From NCBI RefSeq assembly GCF_031127875.1, contig NZ_JARXIA010000001.1:558001-622000 (forward strand): DNA of 64,000 bases. Direction: 5' to 3'. Numbering within the stretch: position 1 is the stretch's first letter; each line of letters opens with the position of its first letter. The stretch comes from Pelagicoccus sp. SDUM812005 (GTDB lineage Bacteria; Verrucomicrobiota; Verrucomicrobiia; Opitutales; Opitutaceae). The notes beneath the pieces are model-generated. The model was given only the letters and a program-made list of their open reading frames with translations. It was not told the DNA's origin and made no database searches. Positions 8,798 to 17,175 of this stretch are shown piece after piece. The position numbers and the translations under genes were made by a program.

Positions 8798-9598
8798 ATG
8801 GCTGGAATCGTGGATTCGCATACGCATTTGCATAGTTTTGCCCTGAAGGGGGTCTTGGACGAGACTTTGGAGGCTGCCGCGGAGGCGGGGCTGGAGCGCT
8901 TGGTGACGGTGGGCACCGATACGGACGACTGGGATTTCTATGCGGACTTGGCGGAGAGGTATTCCCAAATCGACTACACGGTGGGGATCCATCCCTGCCA
9001 TGTGGAAGCGGACTGGGAGGATGCTTTTTCGTTGATCGAACCGTTTTGGTCGCGAGCGGGGAAGCCGGTTGCCTTAGGGGAGATCGGCTTGGATCGCTTT
9101 CACTTGCCGCGCAACGACGAGGCTGCTGCGAAGGAGATCTTCGCGCTGCAGGTGGCGGCTTGCGAGGCGCAGCTGCAGCTGGCGAAGCAGTTGGACGCGC
9201 CGGTGGTGATTCACTCGCGCGGTGCGTTCGAGGAGTGCGTGGAGCTGATCGACGCGAGCGGGGTGGATTGGACCAAGGTGGTTTTCCATTGCTTTTCCGA
9301 GGGACCGGGCGAGATGAAGCAGCTGCTGGATCGCGGCGGCTTCGGGAGCTTTACCGGCGTGATCACGTTCAAGAACGCGGAGAGCGTGCGGGAGGCAGCC
9401 AAGCTGCAGGGGCTGGATCGTTTGATGATCGAGACGGACGCGCCTTACCTGGCGCCGATGCCGAAGCGGGGGAAGCCGAACGAACCGGCCTACCTGGCCT
9501 ACACGGCGACGTATTGCGCGGAGCTGTTCGGCGTCTCGCCGGAGGAGTTTGCGGAAAAGACGACGGGTCGCGCCAAGGCATTCTACAGCTTAGGCTAA
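8798..9598 (+). CDS. tatD: TatD family metal-dependent hydrolase
   Basis: A 266-residue TIM-barrel hydrolase. The metal ligands are visible as DSHTHL at the N-terminus, GEIGLD around residue 94, HSRG, and HCFSEG, with the late aspartate in ETDAPYL. TatD proteins are 3'-5' deoxyribonucleases and may act in DNA repair or quality control; substrate here is unproven. The ATG at 8798 puts the metal motif at the usual position. The upstream open extension to 8696 has no homology. It is convergent with the cytochrome operon. Confidence 0.92.
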   Translation: MAGIVDSHTHLHSFALKGVLDETLEAAAEAGLERLVTVGTDTDDWDFYADLAERYSQIDYTVGIHPCHVEADWEDAFSLIEPFWSRAGKPVALGEIGLDRFHLPRNDEAAAKEIFALQVAACEAQLQLAKQLDAPVVIHSRGAFEECVELIDASGVDWTKVVFHCFSEGPGEMKQLLDRGGFGSFTGVITFKNAESVREAAKLQGLDRLMIETDAPYLAPMPKRGKPNEPAYLAYTATYCAELFGVSPEEFAEKTTGRAKAFYSLG

Positions 9599-9637
9599 TC
9601 GTGGCGAAAGGCTGCGCTGGGTGCCGGGGCTTCGTGA

Positions 9638-11137
9638 CTATTCGAGTTGGAGGCCGCCGGTGTGGCATTCGGCGCAGGTGAAGCCGAGGTAGGAGCCGTC
9701 GGGGTGGTCGAATTCGGCGTCGGGGGAAGCGGCGAAAGTCATGTTGCCGGGTTCGCCTTGGGATATGACATCGTGGCAGGTGTGGCAGTTTTTAGCGGAG
9801 AGCGTCTTGCCCCCGTCGAAGGTGCTGTGCTTGTCGTCGTGGCAGCGGAAGCAGCCGAGGCTGTCCTTGTGTCCGATGTGGTCGGGGTAGGCCCGCCAAT
9901 CGGCTTTCATTTCGGGAAAGATGTTTTTTGCGTAGAAGCCGTGCACGGCGGCGATGGTTTGCTCGATGAGGGGGGCGGGGCCTTTGAGTTCGTCTCGGAG
10001 CGTCTTGGTAATGGCGTCTTTAGCTTCTTCTCGGGTCTCGTAGGTGGGATCGAGGGCTCGGGCGATGATGTATTTGAGCTCTGGTATCTCGCGGGAGAGC
10101 TGGCCGTGGTGGAGGGCGCGCTCGACGAGGTCGTTGGGTTTCTTGAAACCGTGGGCGGGGCGGCTGTGGCAATCGACGCAGTCCATGGTTTGCACTGCGG
10201 AGGTGAGATCGAGGTTGGGCACGTCTTCGGCGTCTTCGTCGGGGGTAAAGGTGTATTCGGTCACGGAGCCTTGAGCGTCGGTGACTTTGATCCAGGGGAT
10301 GACGTTTGGATTTTCTTGAGCGGTGGTGAACTCGATCTTGTTTTCGGCTTTGGCGTGCCAGTGGATTCCGTTGGTTTCGGCGGCGCTGGACTTTTCGGGA
10401 CCGAGCTTGAGGCGAAGGGTGACGGAGAAGGGGGTGTTCTCGTCGTCGCTGAGGAAGTGGTGGTAGGTTTTGGCGACGTCTTTGAAGTCGGGGCCTTCTT
10501 CGTGGCACTTGTTGCAGCTTTCTTGAGTGGAGGGCAGGTAGTGCGGATCGGCCCTCAGGGGGGTTGGGTATTTGTCGAAGGCGAGGGAATAGACTTTGTA
10601 GATGCCGTGCCATTTGGCTTTGAAGGCTCCTTGGGTGCCTTCGCCGACGTGGCAGTCGACGCAATTGAGGTGGGAGTGGATGTCATCCGGGTAGGCTGCG
10701 AATTCCGGTTCCATGACGGAGTGGCAAAGCACGCCGCAGAATTGGTTGGAGCTGGTGTAGGTGTAGGTTTGGTAGCTGCCCATGCTGGTTGCGAACATGA
10801 ACACCATGGCGGCTCCGATGAAGGCTCCGAAGATGCGACGGTCCTTGAGCTTGGATAGGTCGAAGCGGAGCGTGACGCCTTGGCTGCGACGCTTGCGCCA
10901 ATGCCAGAGCCAGCCGACGAAGGTGAGCAGGGAGCCGAATCCGAAGAACAGGGGGGCGACGATGTAGCTGAGGATTCCGACGTAGGGATTGGAGCCTCCG
11001 GTGACGAGGTCGAAGCCGATGAGCAGCAGGAAGGCGAAGAAGCTCCCGGCGACGATGATGAGTCCACTGAGGCTCAGCCAATTGCGAAAGTGCAGGAGGA
11101 GTCCGGTTTCGCGGCGCGATTTTGGGTCGTCTTGCAT
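9638..11137 (-). CDS. NapC/NirT-type membrane multihaem cytochrome c (7 haem motifs)
   Basis: A 499-residue protein with three predicted membrane helices (about residues 21-46, 52-78 and 102-118) and then a periplasmic domain. Haem-attachment sites are CGVLCH (134-139, a CX3CH spacing), CVDCH (159), CNKCH (208), CVDCH (310), CFRCH (409), CHTCH (431) and CAECH (468). The family passes electrons from menaquinol to periplasmic cytochromes. It is longer than simple NapC and has an insertion of about 100 residues between the third and fourth motifs. It is the last gene of a four-gene operon with a monohaem cytochrome, a barrel and an octahaem lipoprotein, which suggests the quinol-oxidising entry of an electron conduit. 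Confidence 0.9.
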   Translation of the reverse strand: MQDDPKSRRETGLLLHFRNWLSLSGLIIVAGSFFAFLLLIGFDLVTGGSNPYVGILSYIVAPLFFGFGSLLTFVGWLWHWRKRRSQGVTLRFDLSKLKDRRIFGAFIGAAMVFMFATSMGSYQTYTYTSSNQFCGVLCHSVMEPEFAAYPDDIHSHLNCVDCHVGEGTQGAFKAKWHGIYKVYSLAFDKYPTPLRADPHYLPSTQESCNKCHEEGPDFKDVAKTYHHFLSDDENTPFSVTLRLKLGPEKSSAAETNGIHWHAKAENKIEFTTAQENPNVIPWIKVTDAQGSVTEYTFTPDEDAEDVPNLDLTSAVQTMDCVDCHSRPAHGFKKPNDLVERALHHGQLSREIPELKYIIARALDPTYETREEAKDAITKTLRDELKGPAPLIEQTIAAVHGFYAKNIFPEMKADWRAYPDHIGHKDSLGCFRCHDDKHSTFDGGKTLSAKNCHTCHDVISQGEPGNMTFAASPDAEFDHPDGSYLGFTCAECHTGGLQLE

Positions 11138-11167
11138 ATTCGCTTGTGGGGATTCTCCGTCTTGTTC

Positions 11168-11503
11168 TTATTTCCCCAGGGCGCGAATGTAGGCGAGCAG
11201 GGCGGTTATCTGTTCGTCCGTGTAATCTTCGGCATAGGCGTTCATGGTGAACTCGCCGTCCTCTTTGACGCCTTCCTTGATGGCTTTGACGATTTCTTCG
11301 TCGGTCATCTTAGCTTGGACTTCCGGTTTGCGGTAGTCTTTGAGGCGGAGCTTGCGTCCCTTTTTGGTTAGGCCGCTACCGTCTTCGGCGTGGCATTTCT
11401 GGCAGTCTTTAACCCATGCGGCGGCGACATCGAAGTCCTCTGCGGCTAGGGCGCTTCCGACGAAGGTTGCTAGGGCGAGGAAGGAGATGGTTTTTGTATT
11501 CAT
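11168..11503 (-). CDS. Small periplasmic c-type cytochrome (class I)
   Basis: A 111-residue secreted protein with a signal peptide (residues 1-20, cut after ALA-A), one CQKCH haem site, and a methionine in FTMNAYAE that is placed to be the sixth haem ligand. The final EDYTDEQITALLAYIR helix is typical of class I cytochromes. It lies 20 bp downstream of the barrel gene and 30 bp upstream of the NapC-type gene, so it probably carries electrons across the periplasm between them. The transfer partners are inferred from gene order only. Confidence 0.92.
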   Translation of the reverse strand: MNTKTISFLALATFVGSALAAEDFDVAAAWVKDCQKCHAEDGSGLTKKGRKLRLKDYRKPEVQAKMTDEEIVKAIKEGVKEDGEFTMNAYAEDYTDEQITALLAYIRALGK

Positions 11504-11523
11504 AACTATGTTACTTCTTGATG

Positions 11524-13599
11524 CTAGAAGCGGTAGCGTAGGGAGCTATAGAGAACTTGGGCGTCGTAGTCGTTGTAGCCGCCGGCGGCTTTGTCCTCGC
11601 TGTCGTAGTAGGAGTAGCGAAGGGTGAGGCGGGCGTTGTCGGTGAGCTGCCGCGTGTAGGTGGCGCTAAATCCTATCTCGGTGAGATCTTCGCCATACGG
11701 TTGGGCCGAGTCGCTGTTATCGACGTAGTTGTCTACGGCATTGTAGAACAATGCGACGGAGGCGTTAGAGTTTTCGTCGATACCCCAGGATGCGGATAGG
11801 TTCCCGTTCCAGAAGTCGCCGTCGAGGACCGCGACTGTATCCGCTACGCCACCACCGATGGTGGATACGGGCGATTCGCGGGAGTCGTCCATGAAGACGC
11901 CGGAAGCCTGGATGTAGAATTTTTCGAAGGTTAGGGTGGCGGACTGGCTGAGAATGAGGGCCTTGCGGTCGTAGGCGTGGGCCCATTCGAGGCCGAGTCC
12001 CTGGGAATCGATGGTTGAGTCTTGATAGTCGATACGGGTGAGTCCGCTAAGGTTTTTGGCGGCTTTCCAGCGTACGGATAGGTTGATGTCGTCGGTCGTG
12101 AAGTCCTGCGCGGAGGTGAAGGCGGGGTACGCTCCGGGGTCGGGGTCTATGATATGGTTGAACTTGTTGTCTCGCTCTTTATGATAGACGTTAAGGAAGT
12201 AGCGGAGGTTGGCGTTCGGGTAGAATTTGGCGCTGGCGGAGATTTTCAACACGTCGCGCTCGTTGTTGGAGAGTCGTTCTAGCAGTTGACTGCCGGACTG
12301 GATATCGAACTCTTCCTCGAGTTGGTCGCCATCTCCGGAAGTGTAGAGAATTGCTCCACTGTAGATGGCGTTTTCTTGGCCGGTGTAGGTGAGCTCGGCG
12401 GATACTGCCGCATCTTTCCAGTCGCGTTCGGCGTCGAGGGCGATGTCGTGAGTCTCGAAGATTCTGGCAGATGTCGAAAATTCGGTATCGGTAAACTCAC
12501 TGTCGATACCTGTATTCATTTCTTCGAGACGCAAGGCGTACACGGCTTTCCAGTTCTTGGCGGGGCGGGTCATCCAGTTTGCATTGAGGAGCCACTGGTC
12601 GATTTGGCTGTCGGCTAGCAGGTTGGTCCATCCGTGGTCGCGACGTTGGCCTTGGAAGTTGGCGTCGAAGGGTGCGTCAAATTCTCCACCGATGATGCGT
12701 CCACCGGTGACGTTGGCATCGATCTCGGTATAGGCGATGCCGGCGCTGAGGGTGTTCTTCTCGTCAAGCTCCGTGACGGAGGAGAATCTTGCGCTGAAGA
12801 GATCCGTATCGAAGGTTTCGCGGTGCGTGATGCGTCGGAAGGCGCCTTCGTCGGGGCGACGCGTGATTTTGCGAGCATTGTCGGTCTCGCTGGTCTCGCT
12901 GCGCAGGGAGAGCTTGGTTTTAGTATTTCCGTAGGTTTCTTTGGCCACGACTTCGAAGATGTCGCGTGATTCGTCGATCTCGGTAAAGGTGGGGACGATG
13001 TTTCGGGTCCCGAAGCCTCCGGTTAGTGTCGTATCGGCGAGGATGGTTGAGGACTTCAGTCCCTCGCGTTCGTGGCGAGTATAGCCGAACTCCAGATCGG
13101 GCAGGTTTTCGAGCTTCAGTCCGGCGGAAAGTTCGAAGGTGCTGCGGTCGATGGCGAGTTCGTCGTCGTAGATGTCGATCCAAGTATCGCCGCCGGGGAA
13201 GTAGAGGCCGCTGCCGTCGTAATAGACTCTAAACTCTTCATAGCGGAGCTTAAGGAAGCCGACATCCTCGTTGAGAAATTCCATGCCGAAGAGGTAGTCG
13301 TTGTTGTCGAACAGGGCTCTGCCTTCGACTGAGAATTCCGTGTAGTCTCCGATGTAGCCCTCGTACTGGAAGCGCTCGATGCCTCCGTAAGCGTGTTTCT
13401 TGATAGGATGGCGGGCGAGGTAGGCGGCTTCGTTTCCGTTGTGTGAAGCGTGGCCGAGGGTAATGTCAACGAAGTTGCCGGAGTCGGGAAGGCGATCCTG
13501 GGCCAGCGATCGCGTGGGGAGTCCGAGAACGGAGAGGGCGGCTCCCAGGGCAGCGAGCGGGATGGCTCGCGAAGAAATGGTCGATGCTGCGTATTTCAT
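11524..13599 (-). CDS. MtrB/PioB-like outer-membrane beta-barrel protein
   Basis: A 691-residue exported protein with a signal peptide ending near SLAQ-D (about residue 34) and alternating hydrophobic/polar strands to a terminal aromatic residue (SSLRYRF), as in outer-membrane barrels. Size and the location between two c-type cytochrome genes match MtrB/PioB porins that hold a multihaem cytochrome in the outer membrane. I do not see the N-terminal CxxC found in Shewanella MtrB. An assignment to this family is by architecture and context and not by a sequence hallmark. It starts 24 bp after the octahaem lipoprotein gene and is co-transcribed with it. Confidence 0.75.
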   Translation of the reverse strand: MKYAASTISSRAIPLAALGAALSVLGLPTRSLAQDRLPDSGNFVDITLGHASHNGNEAAYLARHPIKKHAYGGIERFQYEGYIGDYTEFSVEGRALFDNNDYLFGMEFLNEDVGFLKLRYEEFRVYYDGSGLYFPGGDTWIDIYDDELAIDRSTFELSAGLKLENLPDLEFGYTRHEREGLKSSTILADTTLTGGFGTRNIVPTFTEIDESRDIFEVVAKETYGNTKTKLSLRSETSETDNARKITRRPDEGAFRRITHRETFDTDLFSARFSSVTELDEKNTLSAGIAYTEIDANVTGGRIIGGEFDAPFDANFQGQRRDHGWTNLLADSQIDQWLLNANWMTRPAKNWKAVYALRLEEMNTGIDSEFTDTEFSTSARIFETHDIALDAERDWKDAAVSAELTYTGQENAIYSGAILYTSGDGDQLEEEFDIQSGSQLLERLSNNERDVLKISASAKFYPNANLRYFLNVYHKERDNKFNHIIDPDPGAYPAFTSAQDFTTDDINLSVRWKAAKNLSGLTRIDYQDSTIDSQGLGLEWAHAYDRKALILSQSATLTFEKFYIQASGVFMDDSRESPVSTIGGGVADTVAVLDGDFWNGNLSASWGIDENSNASVALFYNAVDNYVDNSDSAQPYGEDLTEIGFSATYTRQLTDNARLTLRYSYYDSEDKAAGGYNDYDAQVLYSSLRYRF

Positions 13600-13623
13600 G
13601 TTTCGCTCCTTGTATTCATAGCG

Positions 13624-14415
13624 TTAATACCTGAGAGATGAATTCACGTGTGAACCGTGAACGGACTCGTGGCAGCCAGCGGTCCAGCAGGTCCCGCGGC
13701 TTACGAAGGAAGCGTGGTTTCGGCCTCCGATGAGGATGACGTCAGGAGCGGTTTGCTGCTGGAAGTGGCACTGGAGGCAAAGCATTTGGTTGCTGGTCTT
13801 GAGCATCTTTTCGCTGGGCGAACCGTGTGGGGTGTGGCAGACCGTGCAGCCGTCGCGGGTGGCTTCGTGCTCGAAGACGAAGGGGCCTGCTTGGGCCTGG
13901 TGGCATTCGACGCAGGTTTCTCCTGCTCTCATGCTGGCTACGCCGCCTCCCTTAATCGCGCTGCCAAAATGGGGATCGTGGCAGTCGTTGCAGGTGACCT
14001 GGTCGCCGATGGGGTGGGCGTGGGCGAGCGCGAATGACCCTTTTACGTTGAGGTGGCACTGGTAGCACGTTTCCGGATCGGCTTGAGGGTTGTGGATGGT
14101 TCCGATTTCCCCGCCGCTTTCGTTGTGGATGCTGCCCGGCCCGTGGCAGGCTTCGCAGCCCATATTGATGGAATGGTTCCCGTCGCCGAGTAGCTTTGCG
14201 TGGGTGGATGCGTCAAACCCGTCGACGATCTCCTCGTGGCACTCCTCGCAGCTTTGCACCCCCATGAAGGATGCCCCTGGGATTTGCGGAGGGCTGAAGT
14301 AGGCTTGGTAGTTGATGCTGCAGGCAGCTAAGATCGCCATCACGGCGATGCTGCCAACAAGCGCGACTCTACTCCTGCGCGAGCCGCCTGAACGTGAGGT
14401 GGGGGAATCGTTCAT
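13624..14415 (-). CDS. DmsE/MtrA-like multihaem cytochrome c lipoprotein (8 haem motifs)
   Basis: A 263-residue lipoprotein with a lipobox around ILAAC (Cys32). Haem sites are CEECH (56), CEACH (87), CYQCH (117), CNDCH (142), CVECH (168), CTVCH (190), CLQCH (213) and the unusual CWTAGCH (243), a CX4CH spacing. The paired motif layout and the sequence style match the DmsE/MtrA family, whose members usually have ten haems; two fewer are seen here. The family sits inside an outer-membrane barrel and conducts electrons across it. It is the first gene of the operon, followed by the barrel after 24 bp. Confidence 0.88.
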   Translation of the reverse strand: MNDSPTSRSGGSRRSRVALVGSIAVMAILAACSINYQAYFSPPQIPGASFMGVQSCEECHEEIVDGFDASTHAKLLGDGNHSINMGCEACHGPGSIHNESGGEIGTIHNPQADPETCYQCHLNVKGSFALAHAHPIGDQVTCNDCHDPHFGSAIKGGGVASMRAGETCVECHQAQAGPFVFEHEATRDGCTVCHTPHGSPSEKMLKTSNQMLCLQCHFQQQTAPDVILIGGRNHASFVSRGTCWTAGCHESVHGSHVNSSLRY

Positions 14416-14581
14416 AGCGAGAGGTATTGGGGTGAATTTTTATGGGGTGCCTAAACATTAGGGGACTTGATTCGAACGAGTTACGAAACGGACGAAAGTA
14501 ATAACTTACAAAAGTGTCTTAATTTAGCGCCAAACGCCCGCACTTACAATGGGTGGGGAATGTTTCTGGGCGTTTTTACAC

Positions 14582-14615
14582 CAAAAAGCCGCGCCTTCTG
14601 AACGAGAGCGCGGCT
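14582..14615 (-). terminator. Terminator downstream of ptsH
   Basis: Arms agccgcgc and gcgcggct around a 13-nt loop, with the run of A on the left giving a U-run on the minus-strand transcript. It separates the HPr gene from the cytochrome operon, which must therefore have its own promoter in 14416-14580. Confidence 0.8.
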
Positions 14616-14651
14616 GGATATTGAAAAGAGGGTACGGAAGCGGCGTGTTTT

Positions 14652-14951
14652 TTACTTTTCGTCGAACTTGGTGGCGAAAAGTTCCTCGAGGGCGTCGAGG
14701 CAGGCGGCCGCGTCGGGGCCGGTGGCGAGGGTCTTGATTTCCGAGCCCTTGCCGGCGGCAAGCATCATGAGGCCCATGATGGACTTTCCGTTTACTTGCT
14801 CGTCGTCCTTCTCGAAGAAGACGTCCGAGCGGAACTTATTGGTTACCCTTACGATCATGGCGGCGGGGCGTGCGTGGATGCCCATTTGGTTTTGAACCGT
14901 GAGCATGCGTTCCAGTGCGTTTCCGTCTGATTGTAAGTTCGCAGAATCCAT
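14652..14951 (-). CDS. ptsH: HPr family phosphocarrier protein
   Basis: A 99-residue HPr with the phospho-accepting histidine in GIHARPAA (His26 in this numbering) and the regulatory serine in NGKSIMGLM (Ser57). HPr passes phosphate from enzyme I to EIIA proteins; the conserved serine shows it could also be a target of HPr kinase. The first 15 residues are an extension beyond the usual domain. Starting at the internal Met16 would give a standard-length protein, so the true start is uncertain. No enzyme I or EII genes are in the window, so sugar transport or a nitrogen-type regulatory PTS are both possible. Confidence 0.9.
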   Translation of the reverse strand: MDSANLQSDGNALERMLTVQNQMGIHARPAAMIVRVTNKFRSDVFFEKDDEQVNGKSIMGLMMLAAGKGSEIKTLATGPDAAACLDALEELFATKFDEK

Positions 14952-15045
14952 AAGCTAGTAAGTCGATAAAATAACTTTGAGTAAAGGTTGTGTATACGTA
15001 TGGACTAGCCCGAGTACAAGTACGGATATTTTACCCTTAGATAAA

Positions 15046-15786
15046 ATGCTAGCTATCGTCGCGCCCGCCCGCCTCGCCTCAACTCGCTTCCCGGAGAAGC
15101 TTTTGCACCCGATCTGCGGGAAGCCTTTGATCCTTTGGGTCGCGGAGCGGATCGCCGAGCAGGCTCCGGAAATTCCGGCCTATTTCGCGGTCGACGACGA
15201 GAAGTTGAGGACGGTGGTCGAAGGCGCGGGCTTCAACGCGATCATGACTCGCAGCGACCACCAGAGCGGTACGGATCGGCTGGCGGAAGCGAACGAGAAG
15301 ATCGGGGCGGAGGTCTTGATCAACGTGCAGGCGGACGAGCCTCTGGTGGCGGCATCGCAGATCCAGGCCTTGGCCATGTTTATGGAGGAGGGGGCGACCA
15401 TGGCGACCTTGGCGACGCCGTTCCGCACGCGTAAGGACTTTTTGGATCCGAACCAGGTGAAGGTGGTGATGAACGAGCAAAGCGACGCCCTCTACTTTTC
15501 GCGGGCTCCCATCCCCTACAACCGGGACGGTTTCGCGACTTTCGACGACGCTTGGGTGGACGCGGCCCCGGCCTATCGGCACCTTGGGCTGTACGCCTAT
15601 CGAGCCTCGTTTCTGCGGCAGTTTTGCTCCTTGCCGCAGGGCAAGCTGGAAGTGATCGAAAAGCTCGAGCAGTTGCGGGCCCTCGAGAATGGGGTGGCGA
15701 TCAAGGTCGGCTTGACGGAGGAGCTTTCGATCGGGATCGATACCGCGGAAGACGCGGCGCAGTTCGAGGCTTACGTGAAGGGCTAG
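15046..15786 (+). CDS. kdsB: 3-deoxy-manno-octulosonate cytidylyltransferase
   Basis: A 246-residue nucleotidyltransferase that makes CMP-Kdo for lipopolysaccharide. The start MLAIVAPARLASTRFPEK carries the nucleotide-binding motif. The metal site is in NVQADEPL, and the later RAPIPYNR and HLGLYAYR blocks are diagnostic. The ATG at 15046 gives the family length; earlier in-frame starts add unrelated sequence. Its presence shows that the organism makes Kdo-containing LPS. It is convergent with carA and shares a terminator. Confidence 0.95.
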   Translation: MLAIVAPARLASTRFPEKLLHPICGKPLILWVAERIAEQAPEIPAYFAVDDEKLRTVVEGAGFNAIMTRSDHQSGTDRLAEANEKIGAEVLINVQADEPLVAASQIQALAMFMEEGATMATLATPFRTRKDFLDPNQVKVVMNEQSDALYFSRAPIPYNRDGFATFDDAWVDAAPAYRHLGLYAYRASFLRQFCSLPQGKLEVIEKLEQLRALENGVAIKVGLTEELSIGIDTAEDAAQFEAYVKG

Positions 15787-15827
15787 GGCGACCCGCGTCG
15801 CTGCTTCTCCTCGCAGGAGCCAGGCAC

Positions 15828-15862
15828 GAAAAAAGCGCGGTCCTTGCGAACCGCGCTTTCGG
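15828..15862. terminator. Bidirectional terminator between kdsB and carA
   Basis: Arms aaagcgcggt (15832-15841) and accgcgcttt (15850-15859) around an 8-nt loop, with A-rich and T-rich flanks, suited to stop both convergent transcripts. Confidence 0.85.
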
Positions 15863-15876
15863 AAAAGGGGAAAGCT

Positions 15877-17034
15877 TTAGGCTTTCTTCGACTGGGCGAC
15901 GAGCTGGTAGAACTTTTCGAAGTTCGGATTGGCGTCGCTGGGTCCAGGGCCGGCTTCCGGGTGGTACTGCACGGAGAAGACGGGCTTATCCTTGAGGCGG
16001 ATGCCGGCGATGGTGTTGTCGTTGAGGTTCTTCTCGGTGACGATCGCTCCGCAGGCTTCCAGTCCTTCTTCCGAAGTGGCGAAGCCGTGGTTGTGGGCGG
16101 TGATCGCAACGAAGTCGGTTTCGAAGTTCTTGACCGGCTGGTTGCCGCCGCGGTGGCCGAACTTGAGCTTGTAGGTCTTGGCTCCGATGGCGTGGGTGAT
16201 GATTTGGTGCCCGAGGCAGATGCCGAAGATCGGGTAGTCGTCGATGAGGGCGCGCACGGTCTCGTGCACGTAGGTCACGGGCTCGGGGTCGCCGGGTCCG
16301 TTGGAGAGGAATACGCCGTCCGGGTTGATGGCCTTGATTTCCTCGGCGGTGGAGGTGGCGGGGAAGACGTGCACTTCGAAGCCGTGGTGGGCGAGCTCGC
16401 GGAAGATGGATTTCTTGGCGCCGAGGTCGAGAGCGGCGATCTTGTAGATCTCGCGCTCGCGGGCTGGCTTGCGCACGGTGGAGCGTACTGGATTGTAGGG
16501 CCAACCGCTTTCGGCGGGGCCGTAGACGTAGGTCGCCTTGCAGGTGACTTCCTTGACGTAGTCGGCGCCGAGGATGCCTTCCCACTCTTGGGCCCGCTTG
16601 ACCGCTTCTTCGTCGGAAATGTCCTCGGTGCTGATGCAGCACTTCATGGCGCCGGAAACGCGGAGCTTTTTGGTGATGGCGCGGGTGTCGACGCCTTCGA
16701 GGCCGGGGATGCCGTTCTTCTCGAGGTATTCGGGAAGGGTGGCGGTGCTGCGCCAGTTGCTGGCGATGGGGCTGAGTTCGCGGACCACGAAACCGGAGCA
16801 CATGGGCTTGTCGGCTTCGATATCCTCCTCGTTGACACCATAGTTGCCGATCATCGGCGCAGTCATGGTAATTATTTGGCCGTAATAGGAGGGGTCGGTC
16901 AGGATTTCCTGATAACCGGTCATGCTGGTATTAAAAACAGCTTCACCGACCACCGTCTTTTTCGCTCCGAAGGCAATGCCTCGGAACACGGATCCATCTT
17001 CTAATGCGAGTACACCTGTCTGGCTGTCGTTCAT
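15877..17034 (-). CDS. carA: Carbamoyl-phosphate synthase small (glutaminase) subunit
   Basis: A 385-residue protein that hydrolyses glutamine to supply ammonia to CarB for arginine and pyrimidine synthesis. The N-terminal CarA domain runs to about residue 180 (NTSMTGYQEILTDPSY). The class I glutaminase domain has the nucleophile cysteine in FGICLGHQ, and the histidine-glutamate pair in QYHPEAGPGP. Length is normal. CarB is not in the window, so car genes are not a simple operon here. It is divergent from the lysine aminomutase gene across a 141-bp promoter region. Confidence 0.96.
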   Translation of the reverse strand: MNDSQTGVLALEDGSVFRGIAFGAKKTVVGEAVFNTSMTGYQEILTDPSYYGQIITMTAPMIGNYGVNEEDIEADKPMCSGFVVRELSPIASNWRSTATLPEYLEKNGIPGLEGVDTRAITKKLRVSGAMKCCISTEDISDEEAVKRAQEWEGILGADYVKEVTCKATYVYGPAESGWPYNPVRSTVRKPAREREIYKIAALDLGAKKSIFRELAHHGFEVHVFPATSTAEEIKAINPDGVFLSNGPGDPEPVTYVHETVRALIDDYPIFGICLGHQIITHAIGAKTYKLKFGHRGGNQPVKNFETDFVAITAHNHGFATSEEGLEACGAIVTEKNLNDNTIAGIRLKDKPVFSVQYHPEAGPGPSDANPNFEKFYQLVAQSKKA

Positions 17035-17175
17035 TAGGTTTGGGACAAAAGTTGGTTTGCGGTGGGGCTACAATCCCTTTTTGTGACTAATTCAAAATAA
17101 AATCGCGGACCTGTTCCAAGGCCGTCGAATCGCCGCCTAATCCCAAAACTTTTCTCTACTGATTTACTCGTAACT

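Noticed and set aside
14416-14580. A specific regulator box (FNR-type) before the cytochrome operon
   Set aside because: A TTGAT is present, but the matching half-site is not; no site called.
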